DNA of 64,000 bases from JAVVHH01 sp963835135 (GTDB taxonomy: Bacteria; Pseudomonadota; Alphaproteobacteria; Acetobacterales; Acetobacteraceae): contig CAWIEF010000001.1 in NCBI GenBank assembly GCA_963835135.1, positions 248,001-312,000 on the forward strand. The letters run 5' to 3'. Below the pieces are notes generated by a model that did no database searches, was not told the origin of the DNA, and saw nothing but the letters and a program-made list of their open reading frames with translations. Position numbers and translations under genes: made by a program. This document shows positions 1 to 8,665 of the stretch, piece after piece (position 1 is the first letter of the stretch; every line of letters begins with the position of its first letter).

Positions 1-2
1 TT

Positions 3-77
3 CCTGAGCCGACCTCCATGATGGTGTTGGGTGGATCTCTTGCGCTGATCGGGCTGATCCGCCGCAAGAAAGCCTAA
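3..77 (+). CDS. C-terminal tail of a PEP-CTERM sorted protein (partial)
   Basis: Only the last 24 codons of this gene lie in the window. They read PEP, then a hydrophobic stretch (MMVLGGSLALIGLI), then a basic tail RRKKA before TAA. This is the tripartite PEP-CTERM signal recognised by exosortase (EpsH/XrtA family) in exopolysaccharide-producing Gram-negative bacteria. The protein is therefore expected to be exported by Sec and processed at the membrane for surface display or release. Its upstream body is outside the window, so its function is unknown. The nearby glycosyltransferases are compatible with the usual link between PEP-CTERM proteins and exopolysaccharide. Confidence 0.85.
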   Translation, partial: PEPTSMMVLGGSLALIGLIRRKKA

Positions 78-87
78 ATTCATGTTT

Positions 88-124
88 TGAATGAGCACTG
101 CAGCTGAGCTGCAGTGCTCATTCA
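88..124 (+). terminator. Strong hairpin terminator after the PEP-CTERM gene
   Basis: An 18-bp perfect inverted repeat (88-105 with 107-124) is separated by a single base, so in practice it folds with a small apical loop. It begins 10 bases after the stop codon and is followed by a short T-rich run (cgttttgg). It fits an intrinsic terminator, possibly bidirectional. Confidence 0.75.
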
Positions 125-227
125 TCGTTTTGGTTAATCTGACCTTAACGCGTGAAGCAGCCCTTGCCTGAACTTATTAAGGCGTTGCGTTCGCTCGAGC
201 GCCGACCAACGAGATGTGGATGTCCAA

Positions 228-1622
228 ATGACGATAAGATCATGGAACGGAACCAACGACGCTTTCACGAACGCAGGCGCGTGGTCGCCTACAGGGGTGC
301 CGACCTCAGGCGACGTCGCGGTCATCAATTCAGGCACTGTCAACCTCTCGACGTCCCCGTCTGGCGTCACGATCCAGGTCAACGAGGCCAACGGGGCAAC
401 CGCCTCGACCACGCTGGCCTTGAGCAACGTCGCCCTCGATGCGTCGAACTCGCTCGTGGTGACGAACTCGCAGCCGAGCGTGACGTCCACACCTGCCGTC
501 ATCAGCGTTTCCGGCACGAGCACATTTGGCGGGACCGAGTCGTTCTACGGCACGCAGATCAACTTCTCGATCGCAGCCGGGTCGACGCTGGTCAATACGG
601 GCGCACTGAACTTCTACAGTTCCTCCCCCACCACCACGGGTGGTGGAACACTCACCAACAACGGCACGATCGCGTTGCTGGACCCGGCGAACCGGGTGAC
701 TGTCCCGGTGTTCGCCGACCCAATCGCGGGCACGGGAACCATCGCGCTCAGCAAGTATGCGGCCGTGCAATTCAACGGCGGTGTTTCTGGCGGCCAAACT
801 CTTGTGTTCAACGATGGTGGCAGCGGCAATGAGACCGCCCAGTTCAATGCGATCGGTAGCTTTGCGGGAACGATCAACGGCTTTTCGTCGAGCGATTTAC
901 TCGCCGTCGTGTCGAACACGGGCTATTCAACCGCAACGTATACAAGCACCGGCGCGAGTTCCGGCACGCTAAACCTCTATTCCGCAAGCAGCGCGCTCTT
1001 AGGCAGCGTAAACTTCTTGGGCAATTACGCGCTCTCCAGCTTCACAATCACTCCGAACGCGCTGAGTAACGGCGTAACCAACATTCAAATCACGACGAGC
1101 GTGATCAACCCGGTCAGCGCCGGCCTTCCGGCAGGATATCAGAACGGGGGTAACGGTGTCGCCGTGTATCGCTTCTTTGATACAGTGTACGGGACGCACT
1201 TCTTTACTTCGGATGCGGGCGAGAAGAACACCGTCATTGGAACCCGGCCGGATCTGGTCCAGGAGACGAACGGGTTCGGCGACGTGGCGCAGACCGACCC
1301 GAGCGCCGTGGCCGTCTACCGCTTTTTCGACAAGAACTATGGAACGCACTTCTTCACGGCAAGCGCGAGCGAACGTGATTCCGTCCTCGCCACCCGACCT
1401 GATTTGAAGTTCGAGCCGAACGGTGTCTTCTACGAGCACTCGACGGCGCAGAGCGGCGACGTACAAGTGTATCGTTTGTTCGACAAGAACACCGGAACGC
1501 AGTTCCTCACCGGGGATCAAGGCGAATACAACGGGATCACCACGCCGGGCACTTCGACCTATCGGGCTGATCTCAAGATAGAAGGGGTGGCGTTCTATGC
1601 GCCGGCCGGAACCTTCACCTAG
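228..1622 (+). CDS. Secreted-type beta-repeat protein with three C-terminal DUF5648 modules
   Basis: About 464 residues. The first 280 or so are Gly/Ser/Thr/Asn-rich with repeated beta-strand patterns (for example GGTLTNNGTI and TGTIALSK), as in adhesin or autotransporter beta-solenoids. The C-terminal third carries three tandem DUF5648-like modules starting near residues 311, 360 and 412, each built on VYRxFDxxxGTxFxT followed by a variable loop. No Sec signal peptide is visible, so type I or another leaderless route is possible. ATG at 228 is preferred over an in-frame GTG at 216; neither has a convincing Shine-Dalgarno. The gene is visibly less GC-rich than its neighbours, typical of surface proteins. 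The role is inferred as extracellular or adhesive. Confidence 0.7.
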   Translation: MTIRSWNGTNDAFTNAGAWSPTGVPTSGDVAVINSGTVNLSTSPSGVTIQVNEANGATASTTLALSNVALDASNSLVVTNSQPSVTSTPAVISVSGTSTFGGTESFYGTQINFSIAAGSTLVNTGALNFYSSSPTTTGGGTLTNNGTIALLDPANRVTVPVFADPIAGTGTIALSKYAAVQFNGGVSGGQTLVFNDGGSGNETAQFNAIGSFAGTINGFSSSDLLAVVSNTGYSTATYTSTGASSGTLNLYSASSALLGSVNFLGNYALSSFTITPNALSNGVTNIQITTSVINPVSAGLPAGYQNGGNGVAVYRFFDTVYGTHFFTSDAGEKNTVIGTRPDLVQETNGFGDVAQTDPSAVAVYRFFDKNYGTHFFTASASERDSVLATRPDLKFEPNGVFYEHSTAQSGDVQVYRLFDKNTGTQFLTGDQGEYNGITTPGTSTYRADLKIEGVAFYAPAGTFT

Positions 1623-1652
1623 CGCTCCAGCGTTGCAGGCCGACGCGTTTGG

Positions 1653-4634
1653 CTAGACGCTGCACAACGCCGTAAGGCGCTGGTGAAGCCACTCGAGCAA
1701 GGGTTGCCACGGCAGCAGGACGGCGTGGCGGTCTTGGCCCGACCGGCCGCGGGCGAGGGCCTCGAGGGTGAGGCGGATGCGGTCGGCCGGGGCGTCGGCG
1801 GTGGCGATCGGGAACTGGCGATGGGCAGGGATGTCGGATGCCACGACGTCGAGCCCCATCGCGAGCGCCTGAGCGATGCCGAGGTTGAAGCCCTCCCACT
1901 TCGAGAAGTTGGCGTAGAGGTCGGCGGCGACGTAAAGGTCGATGAGCTGCTCGTCGCTTACGTTAGCGAAGACGGTGAGCCCTTCGGCGACCATCTCCTC
2001 ACGGTCGTCGTGGGAGCCCTTGCCGCAGAGGACGAAGACGAGGCGCTCGGCCAGGACCGGGTCGGCGGCGACGATGTCGTTCTTGAGAGCGACATAGTCG
2101 ACGATGCCCTTGTAGCGGCGCTCGGCCTTGTGGAACCGGCAGACGTTGAGGATGACGACCTTGCCGTCCAGGCCCAACCGGGCGCGGACGGCGTCCCGGC
2201 GGGCGGCTTGCGCGTCGTCCCAGGTCGCCAGATGCGAGTTGCCGAGGCCGGCGACTTCGGCGCGGTCGTAGCCGATCTCGTCCTTGACGGTGGATGTGTT
2301 CGTGAGCACGAGATCGGCGAGGCGGTAGGCGAATTGCTTTTCGCCGTCGACGACCTCGCGGGCGTGCCGGTCGGGAAACCAGGCGGGCGGCGGCTCGCCA
2401 TGATCGAACATGACCCGGCGCGGTGCATCGCTCATGTTCCGGAACATGCCCATATACGGGATCGTGTGCGTGATGATGCAGTCCACGTCGGTCTCGTAGG
2501 CGAATGACTGCGCTTCGAAGGAGCCGTCGAGATAGACCCGCAGGCAGCGCTCGTAGGTGATCTCGTTGGCGCATAGCGGCCCGCCGATGAACACGGTCCA
2601 GCCTTGGGCCGCCAGGTATTCCGCGTGCTGCTTGATGACGACCGGGACGCCGTGGCCGATCGCATGGACGTCGCTGAGGATGAGCAGGCGCGGATGCGGG
2701 TCGACGCGCCGGCGGTGGTGGTGCCAGGGGCGCGGGGCGCGGGGGATGGTGGGCTGGTATTGCCGTTCCAAGCCGAGGCTGGGGCTATAGTAGGGATCCT
2801 GGTCGAACAGCGATTTGTATTTGAGGCGGACGTGGGAGCACTCGTTGCGGAAGCGTGCGAGTTTTTCTGGGGTGTCGTCGAAGCCGCGCGACTTCGACTC
2901 GTGGTGAATGACGGCGACGTCGCCGAGGTAGAGGTTGCGGTTGCCGCGGCGCAGCGACTCGCAGCAGAGCGCGGTGTCGTTGAAGGCGATCTCGAGGAAT
3001 TCGTCGAAGCCGCCGATCTCCTCGAACAGAGAGCGGCGGATGGCGATGCAGGCGCCGGTCAGGGCGGCCGCTTCGCGGGTGACGCTGGCCAGGCCGATGT
3101 AACCGGGCGAGTTGGCCGGAAGCCCGACGAAGCTGTGTCCAGCCACGCCGCCGATGCCGAGCACGACGCCGGCGTGCTGGATGGTGCGGTCGGGATAGAG
3201 CAACTTGGGGCCGACGACGCCGATGCCAGGCGTTGCCGCCCAGCCGGCGAGCGCCTGTAGCCAGCCGGGCTCGACGATCTCGGTGTCGTTGTTGAGGAAC
3301 AGCAGCACGTCTTGGGTCGCGACCGCGGCGGCGACGTTGTTCAGCCGGGCATAGTTGAACGGGCTCGGGTCGCGGACGACGGTGATGCGCAGTTCGCGGT
3401 CGAGGCGATCGAGCAGTTCGAGCGCATCCGGCTGGTCGGAGCCGTTGTCGATGATGACGAAATGGATCTTCTCGGCCGGATACGCGGTGACCGTGCGGAT
3501 GCTGTCGACGCAGGTGCCGAGCAGGGCGGCATGGTTGCGGGTCGGGATAATGATCGCGACGCTCGGCTCGGGCCAATCAGGGCGCGGCGCCGGGCGCAGC
3601 GGCGCATCCGGCGCGGCGGCGTCGCAATGGAACAGCACGCGGGTGACCCGGCCGATGCTGGCCGGGTCGAGATGCTCGGCAAGCGACGCGGCCCACTCCG
3701 CGACCGGAGCGGTGGGCGGATGCGTGATCGCGGCGGTGCTGACGCAAACGCAAGCCCCGAGATAGGCCATTCGGCGGTTCAGTTCAGGGGCGAACACCGG
3801 CTTGAAGATTGGGCTGCGGCGAAGGCCGGCGTGCAGGCGGTCCTCGTCGGCGTAGATGAGGCGCCAGGACGGGTTCTCGTGCGCAGCATCGGCAAAGGCG
3901 AACAGCGTCTCGGGGCGGAGCGTGACGGAGAGGTCGATCACGAGAGCGTAGGGCGCGGCGAGGGTCGCGGCGAACTGGGCGGGCGCGATGGTCGTGAACC
4001 GCCGGTCGGCGGCAACGAGCGCGGCGTCGACCTGATTGAGCGGTGCCTCGAGCAGGATGAGCGCGCGCCAGGCGGGGTAGGGCTGAGCCTGCAACTGGGT
4101 CAGGAGGCCGGCGAGCGCGGATGCGCGGGCCGGGTCGTGGCAGATGACGACGTTCAGTTCGGGCAGGTCGCCGCGTGCGATGACGCTCTCGATGAGGGCG
4201 CGGTCGGCAGAGGTGAGCGTATCGTAGCGGGCGATCCAGGCGGCGTAGGTGTCCTCGTCGACGACGGCGCTGTCGAGCGCCAGGATGGGCGCGAGCGTAA
4301 CGGGCGGTTGACGGCCGAGCAGGCGGAAGCCGAGGGCCGTTTTGATCCGCTGGCGGGCCTCCTCATCCCGGCCGAGCGTAGCCAGGCGCAGGATCGTGAC
4401 CCATCGCTTCCAGGTTGGCAGGTGAGCGTAGGGGGTCTCGACGAGGCCGAGGGCGACCAGATCACGCGGGGGCGGCTGTTCGACGAGGTTGAACGCGTAA
4501 CGGCGGGAGAGCCAGTCGAGGCTCTGCGCCCGAGCGATCGCGACGTCAGCAAGGAGGAGGTCTCGGTTCAGGTCGCTGGGCGCTGGTGCGTGGGGGGTTG
4601 GGGCGATGACGAGGGAAAATTTTGTTGCAGGCAT
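1653..4634 (-). CDS. Bifunctional glycosyltransferase, GT2 domain fused to GT4 domain
   Basis: About 993 residues. Residues 1-350 form a poorly conserved N-terminal region. A GT2 fold follows, beginning AIIIPTRNH near residue 360, with an acidic metal-binding motif LNNDTEI near 446 and the acceptor-side FNDTALCCE segment. From about residue 648 to the end a GT-B/GT4 domain is seen, with KWEGFNLGIAQALAMG near 911 giving the nucleotide-sugar binding glutamate. The two domains would add two sugars in sequence in polysaccharide or O-antigen synthesis at the cytoplasmic face. An in-frame GTG at 4661 would add nine residues; the ATG at 4634 was chosen because the GT protein sequence pattern begins there. 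It faces away from the GT87 gene at 5042. Sugar specificity is unknown. Confidence 0.85.
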   Translation of the reverse strand: MPATKFSLVIAPTPHAPAPSDLNRDLLLADVAIARAQSLDWLSRRYAFNLVEQPPPRDLVALGLVETPYAHLPTWKRWVTILRLATLGRDEEARQRIKTALGFRLLGRQPPVTLAPILALDSAVVDEDTYAAWIARYDTLTSADRALIESVIARGDLPELNVVICHDPARASALAGLLTQLQAQPYPAWRALILLEAPLNQVDAALVAADRRFTTIAPAQFAATLAAPYALVIDLSVTLRPETLFAFADAAHENPSWRLIYADEDRLHAGLRRSPIFKPVFAPELNRRMAYLGACVCVSTAAITHPPTAPVAEWAASLAEHLDPASIGRVTRVLFHCDAAAPDAPLRPAPRPDWPEPSVAIIIPTRNHAALLGTCVDSIRTVTAYPAEKIHFVIIDNGSDQPDALELLDRLDRELRITVVRDPSPFNYARLNNVAAAVATQDVLLFLNNDTEIVEPGWLQALAGWAATPGIGVVGPKLLYPDRTIQHAGVVLGIGGVAGHSFVGLPANSPGYIGLASVTREAAALTGACIAIRRSLFEEIGGFDEFLEIAFNDTALCCESLRRGNRNLYLGDVAVIHHESKSRGFDDTPEKLARFRNECSHVRLKYKSLFDQDPYYSPSLGLERQYQPTIPRAPRPWHHHRRRVDPHPRLLILSDVHAIGHGVPVVIKQHAEYLAAQGWTVFIGGPLCANEITYERCLRVYLDGSFEAQSFAYETDVDCIITHTIPYMGMFRNMSDAPRRVMFDHGEPPPAWFPDRHAREVVDGEKQFAYRLADLVLTNTSTVKDEIGYDRAEVAGLGNSHLATWDDAQAARRDAVRARLGLDGKVVILNVCRFHKAERRYKGIVDYVALKNDIVAADPVLAERLVFVLCGKGSHDDREEMVAEGLTVFANVSDEQLIDLYVAADLYANFSKWEGFNLGIAQALAMGLDVVASDIPAHRQFPIATADAPADRIRLTLEALARGRSGQDRHAVLLPWQPLLEWLHQRLTALCSV

Positions 4635-4820
4635 GCCCAAATCCAATCTGCAGCCACACACTGCCCCGATCTCAACGAGATTGGGATGCCGTCTAGGCGA
4701 GCCGTGGTCAACCCCGTCCCGTCATGAGCCCGCGCGATCGAAATAGTCTGTTAAACATTTGTGCATACAATGGTGGGCATTGCCGTTGCAGAACGCGCGG
4801 CCGGAGCTCGGAAGGGTGCG

Positions 4821-5042
4821 ATGTCGCAAAAGAAGATGAGTGTCGAGCAGGAAGCTCGAGCGCGGGCGGCGGATACGTTGCTGGACGGCAAACCGATCTT
4901 GGACAAGGGGCTGCTACTGCGCTGCGCCGAGACAATCGAGGCGTTGCGGGCGGCGCTGGATGAGATCGCCCAACAGTCGCAGTCTCGGGGCGGCATATGG
5001 GCGCGTCAGCGAGCGGAGCGGGCGCTCGATCCGGAGGGTTGA
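4821..5042 (+). CDS. Small hypothetical protein upstream of the GT87 gene
   Basis: 73 residues, charged and mostly helical (RARAADTLLDGKPIL then RCAETIEALRAALDEIAQQ), with no signal peptide or membrane segment. I do not recognise the family. The ATG at 4821 is preceded by GGAAGG at a good distance, which is why it is preferred over an in-frame ATG at 4761. Its TGA overlaps the ATG of the GT87 gene (TGATG), so the two are probably translationally coupled. An AT-rich block around 4740-4775 (with TACAAT at 4766-4771) is the likely promoter region. Confidence 0.5.
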   Translation: MSQKKMSVEQEARARAADTLLDGKPILDKGLLLRCAETIEALRAALDEIAQQSQSRGGIWARQRAERALDPEG

Positions 5043-6268
5043 TGCCGGCCCAAACGGCGTTTTCGCTGCCGTCCCGAAGGAATCATGTGTTGCGATGGCC
5101 CGCAGGGCAGCGCAAGACGGTTTACCTGGGAATGATCGTCCTCGGGCTTTGTGCGTTCGTGATGGCGGTCTACGGCCTCAAGATTTGGGCCGACTACCGC
5201 GGCAGCACTCCAGAACGCCCATGCGCCTTCGGCGATTACTTTGCCTTGTGGTCCTACGGACGGATCGTCGCCGACCATCCGGCCACCGCCCTCTATGAGC
5301 CGCGGACGCTGCATGCCTTGCAGGTCGGGCTGGGTATGCGGGACCTCGCGCAGAACCCCTTTCCCTATCCGCCCGTCGCCATCTTGCTGTTTCAGCCGCT
5401 GGCGCTGCTGCCTTACGACATCAGCTACGTCGTCTGGACATTAGCGACGCTGGCACTCTTCGTTTGGGCTGTCGCCGCGACGTGTTCGCGACGGGTCATC
5501 AGCGTCGTCGGCGTGATGGTGGCGCCCGTCACGGTGAGCTGCATCGATTCGGGTCAGACCGGTTTGCTCGCTGCGGCGCTGCTGATCGGCGGGATGCGCC
5601 TGGCGGAGGCGGACCGGCGTCCGGTGCTCGGTGGTGTTCTCGCAGGCTTGCTGGCCTTCAAACCGCAGCTGGCCCTGCTGGTCCCGATCGCTTTCGCGGC
5701 GGCCGGGTCTTGGCGGGCTCTGGGCGCGGCCTGCGCGACGGTGATCGTATGCGTCGCTGCCGCAACCCTCGCCTATGGGACCGCGACCTGGACCGACTGG
5801 CTCGCGATGCTGCCCGGATATTCCGACGCATTTGACCGCGACACGATCGGGATCGCGTTCAAGCCCACGGTCCTCAGCAATCTTCAACGGGCCGGCATCG
5901 ACCTGTCGACCGCCAAGGCGGTCCAGGGCATTGTCGCCATCGCGGTGGCGGTCCTGGTGTGGCGCTGCGTCCGGCGACACCCGGGACGACTCGCCACGGC
6001 CGCCGTGCTGGTCGGCACCGTGCTGGCGACGCCGCACGCGTTCATCTACGACTTGCCCATGGTCGCCGCTGCCTTGGTGCTGGTGATCGAGGAACGCCTG
6101 GTGGTCAACCCGGTGTTCACCCTCGGCGAGATCATCGTCCTCACAGTCGGGTTCACCTTCCCGCTCCTCATGATGATCAAGAGCGACCTGTCGGCCCTGC
6201 CGATCAGCGCCATTCCGTTGTTCCTGCTGTTTCGGCTGACCTTGCGGGGCGATCGCGCGGTGGTGTGA
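5042..6268 (+). CDS. GT87 family (DUF2029) membrane glycosyltransferase
   Basis: 408 residues with about ten hydrophobic segments. The N-terminal periplasmic loop after the first helix holds GDYFALWSYGRI and the conserved NPFPYPPV segment, both characteristic of DUF2029/GT87 polyprenyl-phosphate-dependent mannosyltransferase-like proteins of the GT-C class. Such enzymes transfer sugars from polyprenyl-phosphate donors outside the cytoplasmic membrane. The ATG at 5042 follows GGAGGG and overlaps the preceding stop codon; a GTG-type start 15 codons upstream is less likely. With the GT2-GT4 gene on the other side it suggests a small glycan-assembly locus. Acceptor and donor are unknown. Confidence 0.85.
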   Translation: MPAQTAFSLPSRRNHVLRWPAGQRKTVYLGMIVLGLCAFVMAVYGLKIWADYRGSTPERPCAFGDYFALWSYGRIVADHPATALYEPRTLHALQVGLGMRDLAQNPFPYPPVAILLFQPLALLPYDISYVVWTLATLALFVWAVAATCSRRVISVVGVMVAPVTVSCIDSGQTGLLAAALLIGGMRLAEADRRPVLGGVLAGLLAFKPQLALLVPIAFAAAGSWRALGAACATVIVCVAAATLAYGTATWTDWLAMLPGYSDAFDRDTIGIAFKPTVLSNLQRAGIDLSTAKAVQGIVAIAVAVLVWRCVRRHPGRLATAAVLVGTVLATPHAFIYDLPMVAAALVLVIEERLVVNPVFTLGEIIVLTVGFTFPLLMMIKSDLSALPISAIPLFLLFRLTLRGDRAVV

Positions 6269-6303
6269 GGCGACCGGTCAGCGCTAAACGACGAGTGGTG
6301 GGC

Positions 6304-6377
6304 TGGAGGTCCGGGCCGGAATCGAACCGGCATTCGAGGATTTGCAGTCCTCTGCATCACCACTCTGCCACCGGACC
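6304..6377 (-). tRNA. tRNA-Cys (GCA)
   Basis: A 74-nt cloverleaf reads on the minus strand. The seven-pair acceptor stem GGTCCGG/CCGGACC is closed by discriminator T and an encoded CCA. The anticodon arm GAGGA-CTGCAAA-TCCTC gives anticodon GCA. The T arm contains GGTTCGATTCC. U73 and the GCA anticodon are cysteine identity elements. Confidence 0.97.
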
Positions 6378-6401
6378 CCAGCGATGTCGCGGCAGGGGCG
6401 C

Positions 6402-6431
6402 TATATCGTCCGTGACCGGCAGTGCGGTCAA
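6402..6431 (-). promoter_or_regulatory. Sigma-70-type promoter of tRNA-Cys
   Basis: On the minus strand TTGACC (6431-6426) is separated by 18 bases from GATATA (6407-6402). The expected start lies about 15-20 bases upstream of the mature tRNA 5' end at 6377. The match to the housekeeping consensus is good for this GC-rich DNA. Confidence 0.55.
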
Positions 6432-6545
6432 GCGCGCGAGTTGCGCCCGCCGCAGAGCGGGTAGCGCAAGATGGCGCGGGCAGGATATAAGGGTGCCGTG
6501 CGACACGCTGGCGTGATCGAGGCTGCGACAATCATTGGGCTGAGC

Positions 6546-7235
6546 ATGGACCTGCCGACGTTAGACTACCGATCAGCGCGCGATCACATGGTCGACTCGC
6601 AGATCCGCCCGGACCGCATCGTCGATCCGCGGATCATCCGGGCCATGCGCACGCTGCCGCGCGAGCGGTTCGTGCCGGCCGATCGGGCGAGCATGGCGTA
6701 TATCGACGAGGACCTCCGGTTGCCGGGTGGCCGCGTGCTGATGGAGCCGCGGGTGCTGGCGCATCTGGTCCAGTCCGCGCGGGTGCGGGCGGGCGAGCGG
6801 GTCTTGGTCGTGGGCGCCGGGACTGGGTATGGCGCGGCGGTGCTGGATGCATGCGGCGCGGCGGTCACGGCGCTGGAAGAGGACGAGGCGTTGCTGACCC
6901 TCGCGCGGGCGGTGCTGCCGAGCTTCGCGCCGAAGGTGGTGCTAAAGGCTGGTCCGCTCACGGACGGGCTGCCCGGCCCGTGGGACGTGATCCTGATTGA
7001 GGGCGCGGTCAGCGAAATCCCGGCGCAGATCGGGGCCACGCTCAACCATCAGGGCGGCCGGCTCGTGACTGTCCTCGCGCAGCGGGGCACACCCGGCGGA
7101 GGGTTGGGCAAGGGTGTGCTGGCCGAACCGATCAATCCCGGCTCGCCCCGGATCACATTGCGCGCGCAGCCGCAGTTCGACTGCGCCACGCCGCTGCTGC
7201 CCGCCTTCGAAGCGGCACCGGCATTTCAGTTTTGA
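6546..7235 (+). CDS. Protein-L-isoaspartate O-methyltransferase family protein
   Basis: 229 residues. The start MDLPTLDYRSARDHMVDSQI followed by RTLPRERFVP is the signature of the alphaproteobacterial PCMT-like family. The SAM-binding glycine loop VLVVGAGTGYGAAVL is near residue 80. PCMT proper methylates isoaspartate for protein repair. This branch, which sits upstream of tolC in many Alphaproteobacteria, is often catalytically divergent, so its true substrate is uncertain. The ATG at 6546 was chosen because family members begin at this point; upstream in-frame residues look non-conserved. It is followed after 21 bases by tolC, probably in one operon with popZ and valS. Confidence 0.85.
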   Translation: MDLPTLDYRSARDHMVDSQIRPDRIVDPRIIRAMRTLPRERFVPADRASMAYIDEDLRLPGGRVLMEPRVLAHLVQSARVRAGERVLVVGAGTGYGAAVLDACGAAVTALEEDEALLTLARAVLPSFAPKVVLKAGPLTDGLPGPWDVILIEGAVSEIPAQIGATLNHQGGRLVTVLAQRGTPGGGLGKGVLAEPINPGSPRITLRAQPQFDCATPLLPAFEAAPAFQF

Positions 7236-7256
7236 TGCTTCTCGAGACATTCCGTC

Positions 7257-8663
7257 ATGAACAGGACTGCGAAAATGCGTAAAAGGGCGGTTGCAGTGAG
7301 CGCGCTGTTGGTTCTCGCTGCGGGTGCAGCGCAGGCGCAGCCGCGGACGTTGCAGGATGCGTTGGCAGCGGCGTATTCCAACAACCCATCGCTCCAATCG
7401 GCACGGGCGCAGTTGCGCGCGACCGACGAGGGCGTGCCGCAGGCGCTGGCGGGATGGCGTCCGACAATCGTGCTCTCGACATCGGCGGGATATGCCGACG
7501 GATCGTATCAGAACGCCTCGAATGGCCTGACCAACAAGTTCCGCAACAACCGTGACCTGTTCACCGGCCAAGCGACCGCGACGCAGCCGCTGTTTCGCGG
7601 TGGAGCGACGCAGGCCAGCACGCGGCAGGCCGACAACCGGGTGTTCGCGCAGCGGGCACGGTTGTTGGCGACCGAGCAGCAGCTGTTCTCCGACACGGTC
7701 AACGCCTATGTCAACGTGATCCAAACGCAGCAGGTGCTGCAGCTCAACGCGAACAACGAGCAGGTGCTGGCGCGTCAGCTGCAGGCGACGCAGGACCGGT
7801 TCCGGGTCGGCGAGATCACGCGGACGGACGTGGCGCAGGCCGAGGCGGCGCTGGCCGGGGCACGGGCGACGCGCGAGACGTCACAGGGCAATCTGCAAAC
7901 GGCGCGCGGCACGTATCGCCGCTACGTCGGCGAACTGCCGGAACAGCTGGTCGAGCCGCAGCCGCTGAAGCAGCCGGTGAAGAGCCAGCAGGAGGCGGTC
8001 CAACTCGCCGCGAACAACAACCCGAACGTCATCGCGGCGCTGTTCGACGATGCGGCCGCGCGCGACAACATCGACCTCCAGTTCGCCAACCTGATGCCGC
8101 AGCTGAGCTTGCAGGCGCAGGCGGCACGGTCGGACAACACGACGCTGGCACGGAACCGGGTCATTGGCGGCCAAGTGCTGCTGAACGCGAGCGTGCCGAT
8201 CTATCAGGGCGGCGCCGAATATTCGCGCGTGCGGCAGGCGCGCCAATCGGAGCAGCAATCGCGCAAGGCGGTGGATGACATCCGCCGGCAGGTCGTCCAG
8301 CAAGCCACGCAGGCGTGGGAGACGCTGGTGGCGGCGCGGAGCACGATCGAAAGCACGAAAGCGCAGATCCGGGCCAACCAGATCGCGCTCGAGGGCGTCC
8401 AGCGGGAAGCGATCGTCGGCAGCCGGACGACCCTGGACGTGCTGAACGCCGAGCAGGCGTTGCTGAACTCGCGGGTGACGCTGGTGCAGAATCTGTCGAA
8501 CCTGATCACCGCGTCCTACACGCTCGCCGCCTCGCTGGGCCGGCTGTCGGCGCGGGACATGAACTTGAACGTGCCGATCTATGACGAGACGGCTTATTAC
8601 AACGCGGTGCGCGACCGGCTGTTCGGCGTGAGCGACTACGCGCGCGACCAACCAGGCCGGTAG
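7257..8663 (+). CDS. tolC: TolC family outer-membrane efflux/secretion channel
   Basis: 468 residues. A Sec signal peptide (hydrophobic core VSALLVLAAGAAQA, cleavage near AQA-QP at about residue 28) precedes the repeated TolC alpha-helical hairpin pattern, with AAYSNNPSLQSARAQLRAT at the start of the mature protein and a matching LAANNNPNVIAALFDDAAARD at the start of the second half. It would trimerise in the outer membrane as the exit duct for type I secretion and RND efflux. It is the second gene of the pcm-tolC-popZ-valS cluster; popZ starts two bases after its stop. The secreted repeat protein near 1 kb could be a client, but that is only inference. Confidence 0.93.
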   Translation: MNRTAKMRKRAVAVSALLVLAAGAAQAQPRTLQDALAAAYSNNPSLQSARAQLRATDEGVPQALAGWRPTIVLSTSAGYADGSYQNASNGLTNKFRNNRDLFTGQATATQPLFRGGATQASTRQADNRVFAQRARLLATEQQLFSDTVNAYVNVIQTQQVLQLNANNEQVLARQLQATQDRFRVGEITRTDVAQAEAALAGARATRETSQGNLQTARGTYRRYVGELPEQLVEPQPLKQPVKSQQEAVQLAANNNPNVIAALFDDAAARDNIDLQFANLMPQLSLQAQAARSDNTTLARNRVIGGQVLLNASVPIYQGGAEYSRVRQARQSEQQSRKAVDDIRRQVVQQATQAWETLVAARSTIESTKAQIRANQIALEGVQREAIVGSRTTLDVLNAEQALLNSRVTLVQNLSNLITASYTLAASLGRLSARDMNLNVPIYDETAYYNAVRDRLFGVSDYARDQPGR

Positions 8664-8665
8664 CG

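Noticed and set aside
3312..4727. Long plus-strand open frame opposite the glycosyltransferase gene
   Set aside because: Composition (Gly, Arg, Asp, Val rich, no motifs) is that of an antisense shadow; the minus strand carries recognisable GT2 and GT4 motifs.
4743..4771. TACAAT at 4766-4771 as a sigma-70 -10 element
   Set aside because: No acceptable -35 at 16-18 bases; noted only as a likely AT-rich promoter region.
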